Shown: piece by piece, positions 9,005-17,609 of the stretch
Numbering within the stretch: the first letter of the stretch is position 1
How the letters are laid out: every line of letters begins with the position of its first letter
Origin: a virus
Reading direction: 5' to 3' (one strand)
IMG/VR virus record: IMGVR_UViG_3300047274_000273
Location: 1 to 55,216 of that record
Length of the DNA stretch: 55,216 bases
Made by a program: the position numbers and the translations under genes
The notes under the pieces: generated by a model
Told to the model about the DNA's origin: nothing
Seen by the model: only the letters and a program-made list of their open reading frames with translations
Database searches by the model: none

Positions 9005-9239
9005 ACCTGGTGCGACCTATATCTATGAGCATGCCGATGGCATAACCTATGCTCGAGAAGCAGGTGCACCAGCTAGTGAGAGATTTGAAATCGGAAGATC
9101 GCTGGGTAGACAAGATCTGGACGATCATAAAGAATGGATAGAAATTAGATCAGCAGCCAAAGATAATCCGGCCTTGCAAAAAGCAGTAGATCATGTTAAA
9201 GTATTGTATAAGATAATTAAAGACCATGGGAAAAAATAA
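8991..9239 (+). CDS. small phage protein of unknown function
   Basis: An 82-residue protein starting at GTG inside the cupin gene (14-base overlap). The central segment YEHADGITYAREAGAP looks like a short conserved phage family I have seen in T4-like marine phages, but I know no function for it. Overlaps the next gene by 14 bases. Confidence 0.65.
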   Translation: MGTLKPGATYIYEHADGITYAREAGAPASERFEIGRSLGRQDLDDHKEWIEIRSAAKDNPALQKAVDHVKVLYKIIKDHGKK

Positions 9240-9705
9240 ACACGTAGATCTTTTCAAGGACATGATCCCAGCAGTAGACATGGGGTTAAAAGAGCTTTGG
9301 GATGCTGCCACAGAAGATGGTCGAAAAGAAATCAAAGGCGATCTATGGAATCTGAATCGTTATATCAGCAGTGTGAAAACAAACAACAAAGAACTACAAG
9401 AGCATTATGTTCTCACTGTAAATGAATTCTATAATAAGAATTGGAATGAGATTTCTAAACATCCCAAGCTTCAATGGATGACTCTAACATTGGCCAGCCA
9501 CGAGAGTAAGAAAACTCAGTTCCATGAATGGCTTCCTCTTAAGAGAGAGAAAAACAAGAAAGAAGAATTCTTAGCCGGCCTATTTCCTAATATGAAATGG
9601 GCTGATATCGAAACCTTGGCAGCAACCACTACAGACAAAGAAATCAAAGAATACTGCGCACTGTTGGGTTGGGATAAGAAACAAATTGCAGAACTCAAAT
9701 TATAA
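9226..9705 (+). CDS. hypothetical protein
   Basis: A 159-residue mainly helical, Lys- and Trp-rich soluble protein. Its position beside replication genes made me consider a clamp-loader small subunit (gp62), but I see no convincing match, so I leave it unassigned. It overlaps the next gene by 20 bases. Confidence 0.65.
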   Translation: MGKNKHVDLFKDMIPAVDMGLKELWDAATEDGRKEIKGDLWNLNRYISSVKTNNKELQEHYVLTVNEFYNKNWNEISKHPKLQWMTLTLASHESKKTQFHEWLPLKREKNKKEEFLAGLFPNMKWADIETLAATTTDKEIKEYCALLGWDKKQIAELKL

Positions 9706-10372
9706 GTGTGAATACTGCGGCAAAGACTTTGCCAGAGAAAAAACTCTAGCCGTGCATATCTGCGAACAAAAACGCAGGCATCTCAGCAAGGCAGAAAAGC
9801 ATGTACAGGCCGGTCTTTTAACCTTTCAGCGATTTTATGATATCGCACAGAAAGGCAAGAGTAAAAAAACATTTGACGAATTCGCCCAGAGTCCTTATTA
9901 TACAGCCTTTGTTAAGTTTGGTAGTTTCTTAGTCAACACTGCTCCTATCTATCCTGAAAGATTTATCGACTTTGTAGTTAAGAGTGGGGTAAAATTAGAT
10001 CATTGGTGTAGAGACGAACTCTATGAACAGTATGTCTCGGAAATGATCAAAGCAGAACCTGCAGATGGGGCTATACAGCGTACTATCAAAACTATGATGG
10101 ACTGGGGAGATGCTAACAATGCTCCTTGGGAACATTATTTCCAATATGTAAACCTCAACAGGGCCACACACGATATCAAAGAAGGACTGGTCAGTCCGTG
10201 GATGGTGTTAAATAGCAAGTCAGGTAAAGATATGCTTAAAAAGATGAATGACGAACAATTAGAAATTATTGGACCTATTATAGATCCTCAATTCTGGTTA
10301 AGGCGATTCAGAGCATTGCCTGCAGATGTTGAGCTTATCAAAGATGTAATCAAAGAAGGTAAAATTTTATAA
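9686..10372 (+). CDS. zinc-finger-containing phage protein
   Basis: A 228-residue protein whose N terminus carries CEYCGKDF followed by HICEQKRR, a Cys2-His-Cys zinc-finger arrangement at residues 8-28. The rest is helical without a known motif. The only plausible start is a TTG overlapping the previous gene by 20 bases, the same arrangement as UvsW; no ATG occurs before the zinc finger. Nucleic-acid binding is likely but unproven. Confidence 0.7.
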   Translation: MQNSNYKCEYCGKDFAREKTLAVHICEQKRRHLSKAEKHVQAGLLTFQRFYDIAQKGKSKKTFDEFAQSPYYTAFVKFGSFLVNTAPIYPERFIDFVVKSGVKLDHWCRDELYEQYVSEMIKAEPADGAIQRTIKTMMDWGDANNAPWEHYFQYVNLNRATHDIKEGLVSPWMVLNSKSGKDMLKKMNDEQLEIIGPIIDPQFWLRRFRALPADVELIKDVIKEGKIL

Positions 10373-10599
10373 TGCCTAAAAGACCCAAGCTAGAACCGCA
10401 AGTAGAAGAAGAATTATCCGAGAATGAAGAATTTATTTCTAGAGATGATATCGATATAGAAGTGGTAGTGGCAGAAGATGCTCCAGATGTATATGTAAAA
10501 TTTTCCGGGTTTGATGATCACGAGGATGCTGAAGAATATGCTCAATTTTTAGCAGACACCCTACCTTTACTACTTTTTGAAACAACGAGGTTACAATGA
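10372..10599 (+). CDS. small acidic protein
   Basis: A 75-residue strongly acidic protein with a Pro/Lys N terminus and a run of Glu/Asp through residues 10-60. Overlaps both neighbours by 1-4 bases. Acidity could indicate DNA mimicry or a structural adaptor, but there is no specific evidence for either. Confidence 0.65.
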   Translation: MPKRPKLEPQVEEELSENEEFISRDDIDIEVVVAEDAPDVYVKFSGFDDHEDAEEYAQFLADTLPLLLFETTRLQ

Positions 10600-11456
10600 A
10601 AAAAATATTAATCATGGGATTGCCCGGTTCGGGTAAAACTTACTTTGCCGAGAGATTGAAAAAATTTCTCGAAGAAAATTCAACCATAGATCATATTCCT
10701 CCCGAAGGATTGATGTATCTAGAAATGTTACCGCATTCGTGGACGGCCAAAGTCAAATGGTTCAATGCTGACGAAGTTAGACAACGATACAACGACTGGG
10801 ATTTCAGTAGGGAAGGTCGAATTAGGCAAAGTATACGAATGGCCGAATTCGCACTAAAGTCTAATGCTGATTTCGTGATCTGTGACTTTGTTGCTCCGTT
10901 GCCTGAGATGCGACACAATTTCAAAGCAGACTGGACTATCTGGATCGATACTATCAGCGAAGGTAGATACGAAGATACTAACAAAGCATTTATACCGCCA
11001 GATGTCTATGACTTCAGGATCACCGAACAAAATGCTGAAAAATGGGTTGAGTTTGTAGGCATGCATATCTTGGAGAACAGACGCCGCCCAAAATTTGACT
11101 GGCAAAAGGAAACTGTGCAGATGCTAGGACGTTGGCAACCTTGGCATGACGGACATCGAGCACTATTTGAGAGAGCCATCGCTAAAACTGGCCAAGTAGT
11201 TATACAGATCCGTGATTGTCAAGGCTGGCAAGGCTCTAATCCTTTTGCAATTGAGCAGGTTAAAAACTTCATTAAAAAAGATTTAGATCCTATCTATCAA
11301 GGACAATACGAAATACAAGTAGTACCTAACGTTGTAAACATTACCTACGGTAGAGATGTAGGCTATAAGATCGAACAAGAAACATTCGATGAGTCAGTTA
11401 CTTCTATTTCTGCCACGGCTATTCGTAAACAACTTAAAGCAGCAGGTAAGCTCTAA
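10596..11456 (+). CDS. fused APS-kinase-like kinase / HxGH nucleotidyltransferase
   Basis: A 286-residue two-domain protein. Residues 1-165 form a P-loop kinase: GLPGSGKT at 8-15, then FNADEVRQRYNDWDFSREGR at 56-75 and CDFVAPLPEMR at 96-106, which match the order of APS-kinase motifs. Residues 175-286 form a nucleotidyltransferase with HDGH at 184-187 and ISATAIR at 271-277, the cytidylyltransferase/NMN-adenylyltransferase signature. NadR joins similar domains in the opposite order. It could phosphorylate and then nucleotidylate one metabolite; the substrate is unknown. Confidence 0.82.
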   Translation: MKKILIMGLPGSGKTYFAERLKKFLEENSTIDHIPPEGLMYLEMLPHSWTAKVKWFNADEVRQRYNDWDFSREGRIRQSIRMAEFALKSNADFVICDFVAPLPEMRHNFKADWTIWIDTISEGRYEDTNKAFIPPDVYDFRITEQNAEKWVEFVGMHILENRRRPKFDWQKETVQMLGRWQPWHDGHRALFERAIAKTGQVVIQIRDCQGWQGSNPFAIEQVKNFIKKDLDPIYQGQYEIQVVPNVVNITYGRDVGYKIEQETFDESVTSISATAIRKQLKAAGKL

Positions 11457-12034
11457 TGCCAGACATTGACATAGATTTTGTAGACCGAGAACAGGCACTA
11501 AAACATTTAAATTTTGTAGGTGCCAGCAGATTAGACGATAACCGTCTGGTCAAACACAATACCGGAGTTTATCTTCATGAAGTTCCGGTAGATGCGGTCA
11601 CAGGTCTGTGTCAAGTTCCCTATGAGCAAGCAGAAGAATTGGGTTACTTTAAGATTGATTTTTTAAATGTTGGAATCTACAAGGGTGTTCGTAGTGAAGA
11701 GCATCTTGTTCAGTTAATGTCAACGGAGCCATTATGGGATTTATTACAACAAACCGAATTTGTCGATCTGTTATTTCACTTGAACGGGCATGGGGATGTT
11801 CTGAAGAAGACCTGCCCTACTTCCGTGGAACAATTAGCTGCGGTCCTCGCTATGATCCGCCCAGCCAAACGTTATCTGATTGGGAAGCCATGGACGACGA
11901 TCATGCAGGAAGTTTGGACCAAGCCAGAGACTGGTGATTATTATTTTAAGAAAAGCCACGCTACTGCTTATGCTGTGGCCATCGTTGTGCAGATGAATCT
12001 AATCTGCGAAGGTGTGAGCTATGGCTTTAGTTGA
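11456..12034 (+). CDS. miniature C-family DNA polymerase (DnaE core-like)
   Basis: A 192-residue protein that reads as a condensed DNA polymerase III alpha subunit, normally about 1,100 residues. It begins with PDIDIDF (residues 2-8), matching the PDxDxDF catalytic Asp motif of DnaE; KIDFL at 66-70 matches the strand bearing the third catalytic Asp; ILAMIRPAK-like sequence near 140 matches ALVALFRPG; and FKKSHATAYA near 168 matches FNKSHSAAYA. PHP, thumb, HhH and OB domains are absent. The ATG overlaps the previous stop. Whether it polymerises DNA or is a decoy or regulator is unknown. Confidence 0.75.
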   Translation: MPDIDIDFVDREQALKHLNFVGASRLDDNRLVKHNTGVYLHEVPVDAVTGLCQVPYEQAEELGYFKIDFLNVGIYKGVRSEEHLVQLMSTEPLWDLLQQTEFVDLLFHLNGHGDVLKKTCPTSVEQLAAVLAMIRPAKRYLIGKPWTTIMQEVWTKPETGDYYFKKSHATAYAVAIVVQMNLICEGVSYGFS

Positions 12035-12602
12035 TCTAGACATCGATGCTTTTGCATCATCTCAGATTCAAAGTAAATTATGGCTTGTAAAAACTTTAGA
12101 AAAAACTCTACAAGAACATGAGCCGATCGAGCACGATCGAGGATATAAGATTTGGATATTGGCTGGTTGGTACGGTCTAGTAAATTTTCTTTTACAGGTA
12201 AGAAGTAACATTCGAATCGATCAAGTAAGATCATTTGATGTTGACCCTTCGTGTGCAGGTATCGCAGATCGAATCAACAGTTTATGGGTTTGGAAAAATT
12301 GGCAGTTCAAGGCCGAAGTTTATGATATTAACGAATTAAACTACAATAATCCCCCTGACATCGTAGTCAATAGTTCTGTAGAACATATGGCTCTAGATCT
12401 ATGGTGGGAGAAGATTCCAACAGGTACGGTGGTTTGCCTACAGGCCAGCGATATGGATCACGACGATCATGTTAATAAATTCCATAGCACACACGACATG
12501 CTAGTGTCTTATCCATTAAGTGATCTATACTACGAAGGCGTGAAAAGATTTGAATACGATGATTTCTCTTTTCATCGTTTTATGATAATAGGTGTTAAGT
12601 AG
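12021..12602 (+). CDS. SAM-methyltransferase-like protein
   Basis: A 193-residue protein, last of the overlapping operon. WILAGWYGLVNFLL replaces the usual SAM loop, followed by VRSFDVDPSCAGIADRIN, which matches the acidic motif that binds the ribose hydroxyls of SAM, and DIVVNSSVEHM in the motif IV position. The first motif is degenerate, so catalytic activity is uncertain. Starts 14 bases inside the DnaE-like gene and ends against the convergent gene. Confidence 0.65.
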   Translation: MALVDLDIDAFASSQIQSKLWLVKTLEKTLQEHEPIEHDRGYKIWILAGWYGLVNFLLQVRSNIRIDQVRSFDVDPSCAGIADRINSLWVWKNWQFKAEVYDINELNYNNPPDIVVNSSVEHMALDLWWEKIPTGTVVCLQASDMDHDDHVNKFHSTHDMLVSYPLSDLYYEGVKRFEYDDFSFHRFMIIGVK

Positions 12603-12966
12603 GTTTTCGTACTAGAGTAATACTTTTACGCTTGATTCTCTTAACAATAATATCATTAAGGCTGGTACATGGTCCTAGATTGACCTTGACATCTTTGGTA
12701 GAAAAATTCCGTATAGCGTAGCGAAATTCAGCTATTTCTTTGAGTAGAAATATGTTGATCGGAATTTGACGGTTACTTTCCCACCACCATACTTCACCTA
12801 GTTCTAAAAACTTTGCTTTATCTGGATCGCTTTTAATCAGGCTATAATCATACATACTAGTGACTTGAGAATCCTGATTTATGATGATGCCTACATATTC
12901 CTGATCTACGTGAGTTAGTATACTGATAAATGGAAAATTTTGTTGTAAGTTTTCTGTTATTCTCAT
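12595..12966 (-). CDS. hypothetical protein
   Basis: A 123-residue protein on the strand opposite to its neighbours, overlapping the end of the preceding plus-strand gene by 8 bases. It has a central Trp-rich segment (VWWWESN) and a basic C terminus, with no recognised motif. Its start is 29 bases from the divergent virion-type gene, so the two probably share a control region. Confidence 0.65.
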   Translation of the reverse strand: MRITENLQQNFPFISILTHVDQEYVGIIINQDSQVTSMYDYSLIKSDPDKAKFLELGEVWWWESNRQIPINIFLLKEIAEFRYAIRNFSTKDVKVNLGPCTSLNDIIVKRIKRKSITLVRKPT

Positions 12967-12967
12967 A

Positions 12968-12975
12968 GATAAATA
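12968..12975 (+). promoter_or_regulatory. candidate late promoter (GATAAATA)
   Basis: One mismatch to T4 late TATAAATA, 20 bases before the ATG at 12996 of a virion-type gene, with a purine-rich AAGGG between. This is the best functional context among the late-type candidates. Confidence 0.5.
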
Positions 12976-12995
12976 TTGCTAAGGGTCCAAAAATT

Positions 12996-13823
12996 ATGCA
13001 AGCAATTTCAGTTTATTTATATCCAAACAAACTAGATGTATTTACTAATTTACCAGACTCTTGGACTTCAGAGAGGTATCGCAGAGTGTACAATAGAACA
13101 TTAAAATTATATCGTGGTGTAACTAACAAGGTAGATATCCAGGTTAGAAATTCTGATGAAAAAGCCCTAGACATCACAGGCTACACTCTAGTCTTTAATC
13201 TAATCAACCAAGAAACTAAAGAACTTATCCTACAACAAGATTTCCAACCGATCGACGGTAGTAGTCTTTTAAGAGGTAGATTAAGTGTCAATCTAAGCGA
13301 ATCAGCTCTAGAAGGAGTTGAGCCAGGCTTCTATAACTACACAATAGTCAAAGAAATAAGAACCCAAATTGGCAATAATTACACTGTGACAGAAAGAACA
13401 CCTCTGTACATAGACAGCCAATATGGAACTTTTGCTGCTCTTGAGATCCACGATAATTTACTCGGAGAACCGCTAGACAGTGAAAAAATTATAGCATTCA
13501 ATCAATACAATCCGTTTGAAGATCCTAAATATTTTATCAGTAGTATCATTGATGCGAGACCAGAACTGTCGACTACACAGAGCCTACATACTTTCCAATT
13601 TAATATGACTCAGTATCACGGGCAAATCGTTATACAAGGTTCCCAGAGTGAGGGCGGTAATCCACAGATTTGGGTCGATCTTGAAGACGGAACCTTTGAT
13701 CTCTCAGGCGAATCTATAGCCTACAAAAACATCGTCGGTAAATTCAATTGGTTTAGGATAAAGCATTTACCAGATACTTCTATTAACAATTACGGATCAG
13801 TTGACAGCGTACTATACAGATAG
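12996..13823 (+). CDS. putative virion structural protein (baseplate/tail type)
   Basis: A 275-residue beta-rich protein. The N-terminal part (LYRGVTNKVDIQVRNSDEKALDITGYTLVF) has the layout of the immunoglobulin-like N domain of BppU-type upper baseplate proteins, and the remainder has repeated short strands with Gly/Asn turns. A late-type promoter motif precedes it, as expected for a morphogenesis gene. It lies alone between replication genes. Structural role is likely; exact location in the virion is not known. Confidence 0.6.
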   Translation: MQAISVYLYPNKLDVFTNLPDSWTSERYRRVYNRTLKLYRGVTNKVDIQVRNSDEKALDITGYTLVFNLINQETKELILQQDFQPIDGSSLLRGRLSVNLSESALEGVEPGFYNYTIVKEIRTQIGNNYTVTERTPLYIDSQYGTFAALEIHDNLLGEPLDSEKIIAFNQYNPFEDPKYFISSIIDARPELSTTQSLHTFQFNMTQYHGQIVIQGSQSEGGNPQIWVDLEDGTFDLSGESIAYKNIVGKFNWFRIKHLPDTSINNYGSVDSVLYR

Positions 13824-13829
13824 TATACT
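13801..13829 (+). promoter_or_regulatory. sigma70-type promoter, leaderless class
   Basis: TTGACA, 17 bp, TATACT, inside the end of the previous gene. ATG of the primase at 13836 follows the -10 after exactly 6 bases. Confidence 0.8.
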
Positions 13830-13835
13830 GTTTGT

Positions 13836-14864
13836 ATGACCCTGGTTGTTGACAAATTTCGTTCGCTACTCCCACCTCGAGCTAAACACAGCCCTTCTGG
13901 CTGGACTAGCTTTAATGCTCCTTGCTGCCAACATCGAGGTCATAGCCCTGACACACGTAAGCGAGCAGGAGTTCGATTCGACGGCAGCGGTATTGTCTAT
14001 AATTGTTTCAACTGTAAATTTACCACAGGTTGGCAACCAGGATCGCCTTTTGGCGAAAAGATGAAAACCTTATCTCGATGGTTAGGTGCCAACGACGATG
14101 ATATCAAAACCATGACCTTCGAAGCTCTTAAGACCGAAGGCGAAGAATATCAGCCCACCGAATATCAACACAAAGTAGATTTTGAAGAAAAATCTCTGCC
14201 AGACCATGCCATGTCGTTAATGGAGTGGAGCGGAATCATCGAAGGTGAAATTGAAGAACAGCTAGGCGCCCAATTTGTTGAAGTGCTACGATATCTTATG
14301 AATAGGGGCTATGATAACCCGTTTAATCATGATTTTTATTGGAGCCCTACTCCGGGCTATATTGATCGTGTTATCATTCCGTTTCGATGGCAAGGTAGAA
14401 TAGTAGGCAATACTGCGAGAAAGATCACCACCGGTAAACCTAAATATCTTTCTGATCAACATCCTTATTTTGTTTTTAATGTTGATACACAAAAAGAAGA
14501 ACATCAGTATGTGTTTGTCTGCGAAGGCCCGTTTGATGCGCTAGCCATAGGTGGAGTTGCTCTACTCACTAACGAAGTTAGTCCACAACAAGCTCGAATA
14601 ATTAATAGTATAGGCAAACAAGTAATAGTGATTCCCGATCAGGATCGGGCAGGTATTGTATTGATTTCACAGGCAGCTGAATTGGGTTGGTCCGTGGCAT
14701 TTCCTAATTGGCAAGACGATGTAAAAGACTGTGCAGAAGCGGTATCAAAATACGGAAAATTATTTACTATAGTCGATGCTATTGAAACATCAACTAATAA
14801 TCTTGCAAAAATAGAAATAGAAAAAAGAAGATTATTAACGAAATTGGAGATATCGAATGTATAA
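13836..14864 (+). CDS. 61: DNA primase, gp61/DnaG type
   Basis: A 342-residue primase that makes RNA primers for lagging-strand synthesis with the gp41 helicase. The N-terminal zinc site is seen as CCQHRGH at residues 30-36 paired with CFNC at 57-60. The TOPRIM domain has VFVCEGPFDALAIGG near 230 and VIVIPDQDRAG near 265. Length matches T4 gp61. It is transcribed from its own leaderless promoter and lies two genes upstream of the helicase. Confidence 0.93.
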   Translation: MTLVVDKFRSLLPPRAKHSPSGWTSFNAPCCQHRGHSPDTRKRAGVRFDGSGIVYNCFNCKFTTGWQPGSPFGEKMKTLSRWLGANDDDIKTMTFEALKTEGEEYQPTEYQHKVDFEEKSLPDHAMSLMEWSGIIEGEIEEQLGAQFVEVLRYLMNRGYDNPFNHDFYWSPTPGYIDRVIIPFRWQGRIVGNTARKITTGKPKYLSDQHPYFVFNVDTQKEEHQYVFVCEGPFDALAIGGVALLTNEVSPQQARIINSIGKQVIVIPDQDRAGIVLISQAAELGWSVAFPNWQDDVKDCAEAVSKYGKLFTIVDAIETSTNNLAKIEIEKRRLLTKLEISNV

Positions 14865-14973
14865 AAAGATTTTAGATTTTTTGTTATATCCCATAACAAA
14901 ATATAGAGAACATCGGGCTTGGAAAAAACGTCTAGCTGAGCTTAAGAAGCGTGATCCATTTATCTACAAATGA
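14857..14973 (+). CDS. 38-residue phage protein after primase
   Basis: A very small basic protein beginning MYKKILDFLLYPITKYR and ending KKRDPFIYK. It overlaps the primase stop by 8 bases, and its own stop overlaps the ATG of the carbamoyltransferase (ATGA). I recall similar short proteins in T4-like marine phages, without known function. Confidence 0.65.
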   Translation: MYKKILDFLLYPITKYREHRAWKKRLAELKKRDPFIYK

Positions 14974-15940
14974 TTACCTGGGGAATAAATGCATTAAATC
15001 ACGATGCCAGCATTGCTGTAATGGTTGATAACGAACTACGTTTCTGGAGAAGAGCCAGCGAATATTCGAATATCAAAGGCGACGATAAACTAAACAGCGG
15101 ATTGATCAGAGATGCACACTAAATGCCGGTGGCGGGCGAGGTCCGGGAGATATTGTTTGGTATGAAAGACCATGGTTAAAAAAATCTAGGCAGTTGTATG
15201 CAGGACAGTATCGTTGGGCATTTGATTTTACAGAATTACCATCTGTGTACCTGAAAAAATTTAAATTAGATTATGCCAAGATACACTACATACCACACCA
15301 TCTAAGTCATGCTGCTGCAGGATTCTTAACTTCGCCGTTTACTGATGCAGTGGTTGTGGTATTAGATGCCATGGGTGAATGGGAGTCTGCAACTATCTGG
15401 CAGGGCCATCAGAATAGTCTTAAAAAATTATGGAGTCGCAGTTATCCTACTAGTCTTGGCTTGTTCTATTCTGCATTCACAGATCTTATAGGACTGCAAC
15501 CAGTAGGAGAAGAGCATTTCTTACAACAGATGAGTGAGAGAGGAGACCCTCATCGATACGGTGGAACCGTTTACGCATATTGGAAACGAAATTGGCGGTT
15601 GAAACACAATCTCCATAGAGGTGTAAGAAATTGGCCGCACCCCATACAAACAGATCAAGATCGATACGATATTGCTGCTGCTGTGCAATCTGTTTTTGAA
15701 CTGCAGGCCTATGAAGTCATACAGACAGCTAAACATCTGTCCACTAGCAGGAATCTAGTATATATGGGAGGTTGCGCCATGAACTCTAAATTCAATAAAA
15801 TATTGCCCGATGAGTTTGATCATACATGGAGTTTACCTATCCCAGGTGATGCAGCCAGTTCAATGGGTGCTGCTTTATACTTTAAAAAGACCAGACACAG
15901 ATACAAGGGCGATCTTGCAAAACACTTAGAAATCAAGTAA
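14970..15940 (+). pseudogene. carbamoyltransferase (NodU/CmcH type), interrupted by a frameshift
   Basis: Residues 1-49 (start MITWGINALNHDASIAV) match the N terminus of NodU/CmcH O-carbamoyltransferases, which transfer carbamoyl from carbamoyl-phosphate to sugars or antibiotics. A TAA at 15120 stops this frame. From 15119 the homologous sequence continues in another frame (LNAGGGRGPGDIVWYERPW) through the conserved HHLSHAAAGF, SERGDPHRYGG and GGCAMNSKFN segments to 15940. Removing one AC from the GCACACTA at 15114-15121 restores one continuous frame. There is no classical slippery heptamer, so a true inactivating indel or a sequence error is likelier than programmed frameshifting. Confidence 0.8.
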
Positions 15941-15943
15941 AAT
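15915..15943 (+). promoter_or_regulatory. sigma70-type promoter, leaderless class
   Basis: TTGCAA, 17 bp, TAAAAT, overlapping the end of the carbamoyltransferase. The helicase ATG at 15950 follows after exactly 6 bases. Confidence 0.65.
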
Positions 15944-15949
15944 AACTAT

Positions 15950-17374
15950 ATGATAAAAGATTACGGATACGAGATACAAAAACTTTATCTAGAATTGATG
16001 CTGGCAGATGCAGAAATATTTGTACGCTGTCAGGGTATTTTCGATCATACACTATTTGATCGTAAGCTACAAGATGCTGCCGAATTCATTAATATCTATG
16101 CTAAAGAATACAATGTTCTGCCCGAGTATGACATGGTCAATGCCAGTTGCAGAATCGACCTTAAGCGTCCAGAGGAAATAAAACAAGGACACAACGATTG
16201 GCTCATGGATGAGTTTGAAAATTTTACTCGTCATAAAGCCCTAGAACGTGCGATCATCAATTCGGCAGATTTACTTGAAAAGAAAGATTATGGCCAAGTA
16301 GAATCTATGATCAAAGAAGCAGTTCAGATTAGTTTGACCAAAGATCTAGGCACTGACTACTTTGAAGATCCTAGAGCACGTCTCATGCGCATCAAAGATA
16401 AAAATGGTCAGATCAGCACAGGTTGGCCTAGTCTTGATCGTAGGCTATTTGGCGGTATGAACAGAGGCGAATTGAACATCTTTGCAGGCGGATCAGGTGC
16501 AGGTAAATCTTTGTTCTTGGCGAACTTGGGCGTGAACTGGTGTTTGCAGGGACTGAATGTTCTGTATCTAACATTAGAACTTTCCGAAGATCTAGTCGCC
16601 ATGCGTATTGACGCGATGACCACCGGCATATCAACAAAAGAGATTTTTAAAGATCTAGAAAATGTTGAAATGAAGGTTAGGGTGATCGGTAAGAAAGCAG
16701 GTAAGCTACAGATCAAATACATGCCATCGGGTAAGACTGCCAACGACCTACGTGCATATATGAAAGAATTTGAAATTAAGACCGGCAGTAAAATTGATGT
16801 GCTGTTAGTCGACTACTTAGACTTATTAATGCCGGCTAGTCGTAAGATTTCCGCAGAAAACCTGTTTATCAAAGACAAATATGTGTCAGAAGAACTGCGT
16901 AACCTAGCAATGGAAAAACAATGTATTCTTGTAACCGCAGCACAGTTAAATCGCGGTGCTGTTGAAGAAGTGGAGTTCGATCACAGTCATATCTCGGGTG
17001 GACTGTCAAAGATCCAAACAGCAGATAACGTGTTTGGTATTTTTACATCCCGGGCTATGCGTGAGCGTGGCAGATATCAAATCCAGTTGATGAAGACTCG
17101 TTCATCTAGCGGTGTTGGACAAAAGGTTGATCTAGAATTTAATCTAGAAACACTTAAGATCAGCGATTTACCTGAAGAAGAACAAGAAAGTCATAACGGT
17201 GCTAGTCGCGGTAGTTCTAGCATCATTGAACAGATCAAACGTAAGACAGAAGTACAGCGTGAGGAACCATCAGACGGCACACCAGCTCCTAAAGTAAGAG
17301 CCCACGTAGAAAGTACCAAACTACGTGAGATTCTTAACAACATGGGCGGTGATGATGAAGACTCACCGTTTTGA
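15950..17374 (+). CDS. 41: replicative DNA helicase, gp41/DnaB type
   Basis: A 474-residue RecA-fold hexameric helicase that travels 5'-3' on the lagging strand and works with primase gp61. An N-terminal helical domain is followed by STGWPSLDRRLFGGM and Walker A GGSGAGKS at 180-187; a VLLVDYLDLL Walker B strand lies near 285 and SHISGGLSKIQTADNV matches the DnaB-like motif around residue 350. The C-terminal 70 residues are charged and low-complexity. Length equals T4 gp41. Next gene starts inside its last codons. Confidence 0.93.
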   Translation: MIKDYGYEIQKLYLELMLADAEIFVRCQGIFDHTLFDRKLQDAAEFINIYAKEYNVLPEYDMVNASCRIDLKRPEEIKQGHNDWLMDEFENFTRHKALERAIINSADLLEKKDYGQVESMIKEAVQISLTKDLGTDYFEDPRARLMRIKDKNGQISTGWPSLDRRLFGGMNRGELNIFAGGSGAGKSLFLANLGVNWCLQGLNVLYLTLELSEDLVAMRIDAMTTGISTKEIFKDLENVEMKVRVIGKKAGKLQIKYMPSGKTANDLRAYMKEFEIKTGSKIDVLLVDYLDLLMPASRKISAENLFIKDKYVSEELRNLAMEKQCILVTAAQLNRGAVEEVEFDHSHISGGLSKIQTADNVFGIFTSRAMRERGRYQIQLMKTRSSSGVGQKVDLEFNLETLKISDLPEEEQESHNGASRGSSSIIEQIKRKTEVQREEPSDGTPAPKVRAHVESTKLREILNNMGGDDEDSPF

Positions 17375-17606
17375 AATAGCTCGTTACTTTCCCGGAGAAT
17401 CAGACGGCACGGGCAATATCTATATAGATTGGCCCAGTGTACACAAGCAGGCAGGAATCGATCATATACAATGGATTACAAATCAAGATCCTCTAAAATG
17501 TCAGATGGTCTTAGAACGGCGTCCCGACGATTCTTATGTGTATGTGATAGCTGAAATTTACTCAGATAAGCTAGCTACACTCTACGGACTGTTATGGGCT
17601 AAATAA
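17352..17606 (+). CDS. hypothetical protein
   Basis: An 84-residue protein starting at tandem ATGs within the helicase's final codons (23-base overlap); a GTG at 17325 is a less likely start. Contains IYIDWPSVHKQAGIDHIQW and an alternating strand pattern near the C terminus. No known motif. Probably co-translated with the helicase. Confidence 0.65.
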   Translation: MMKTHRFEIARYFPGESDGTGNIYIDWPSVHKQAGIDHIQWITNQDPLKCQMVLERRPDDSYVYVIAEIYSDKLATLYGLLWAK

Positions 17607-17609
17607 TGG

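Noticed and set aside
9686-9705. Frameshift fusion of the genes at 9226 and 9686
   Set aside because: A TTG start gives a complete zinc-finger protein, and the same TTG-in-overlap arrangement is used by uvsW.
9226-9705. Clamp-loader small subunit gp62
   Set aside because: Size and position fit, but no sequence feature of gp62 could be aligned by eye.
15111-15125. Programmed -1 frameshift in the carbamoyltransferase
   Set aside because: No X-XXY-YYZ slippery heptamer or obvious downstream structure, whereas a simple AC duplication explains the shift.
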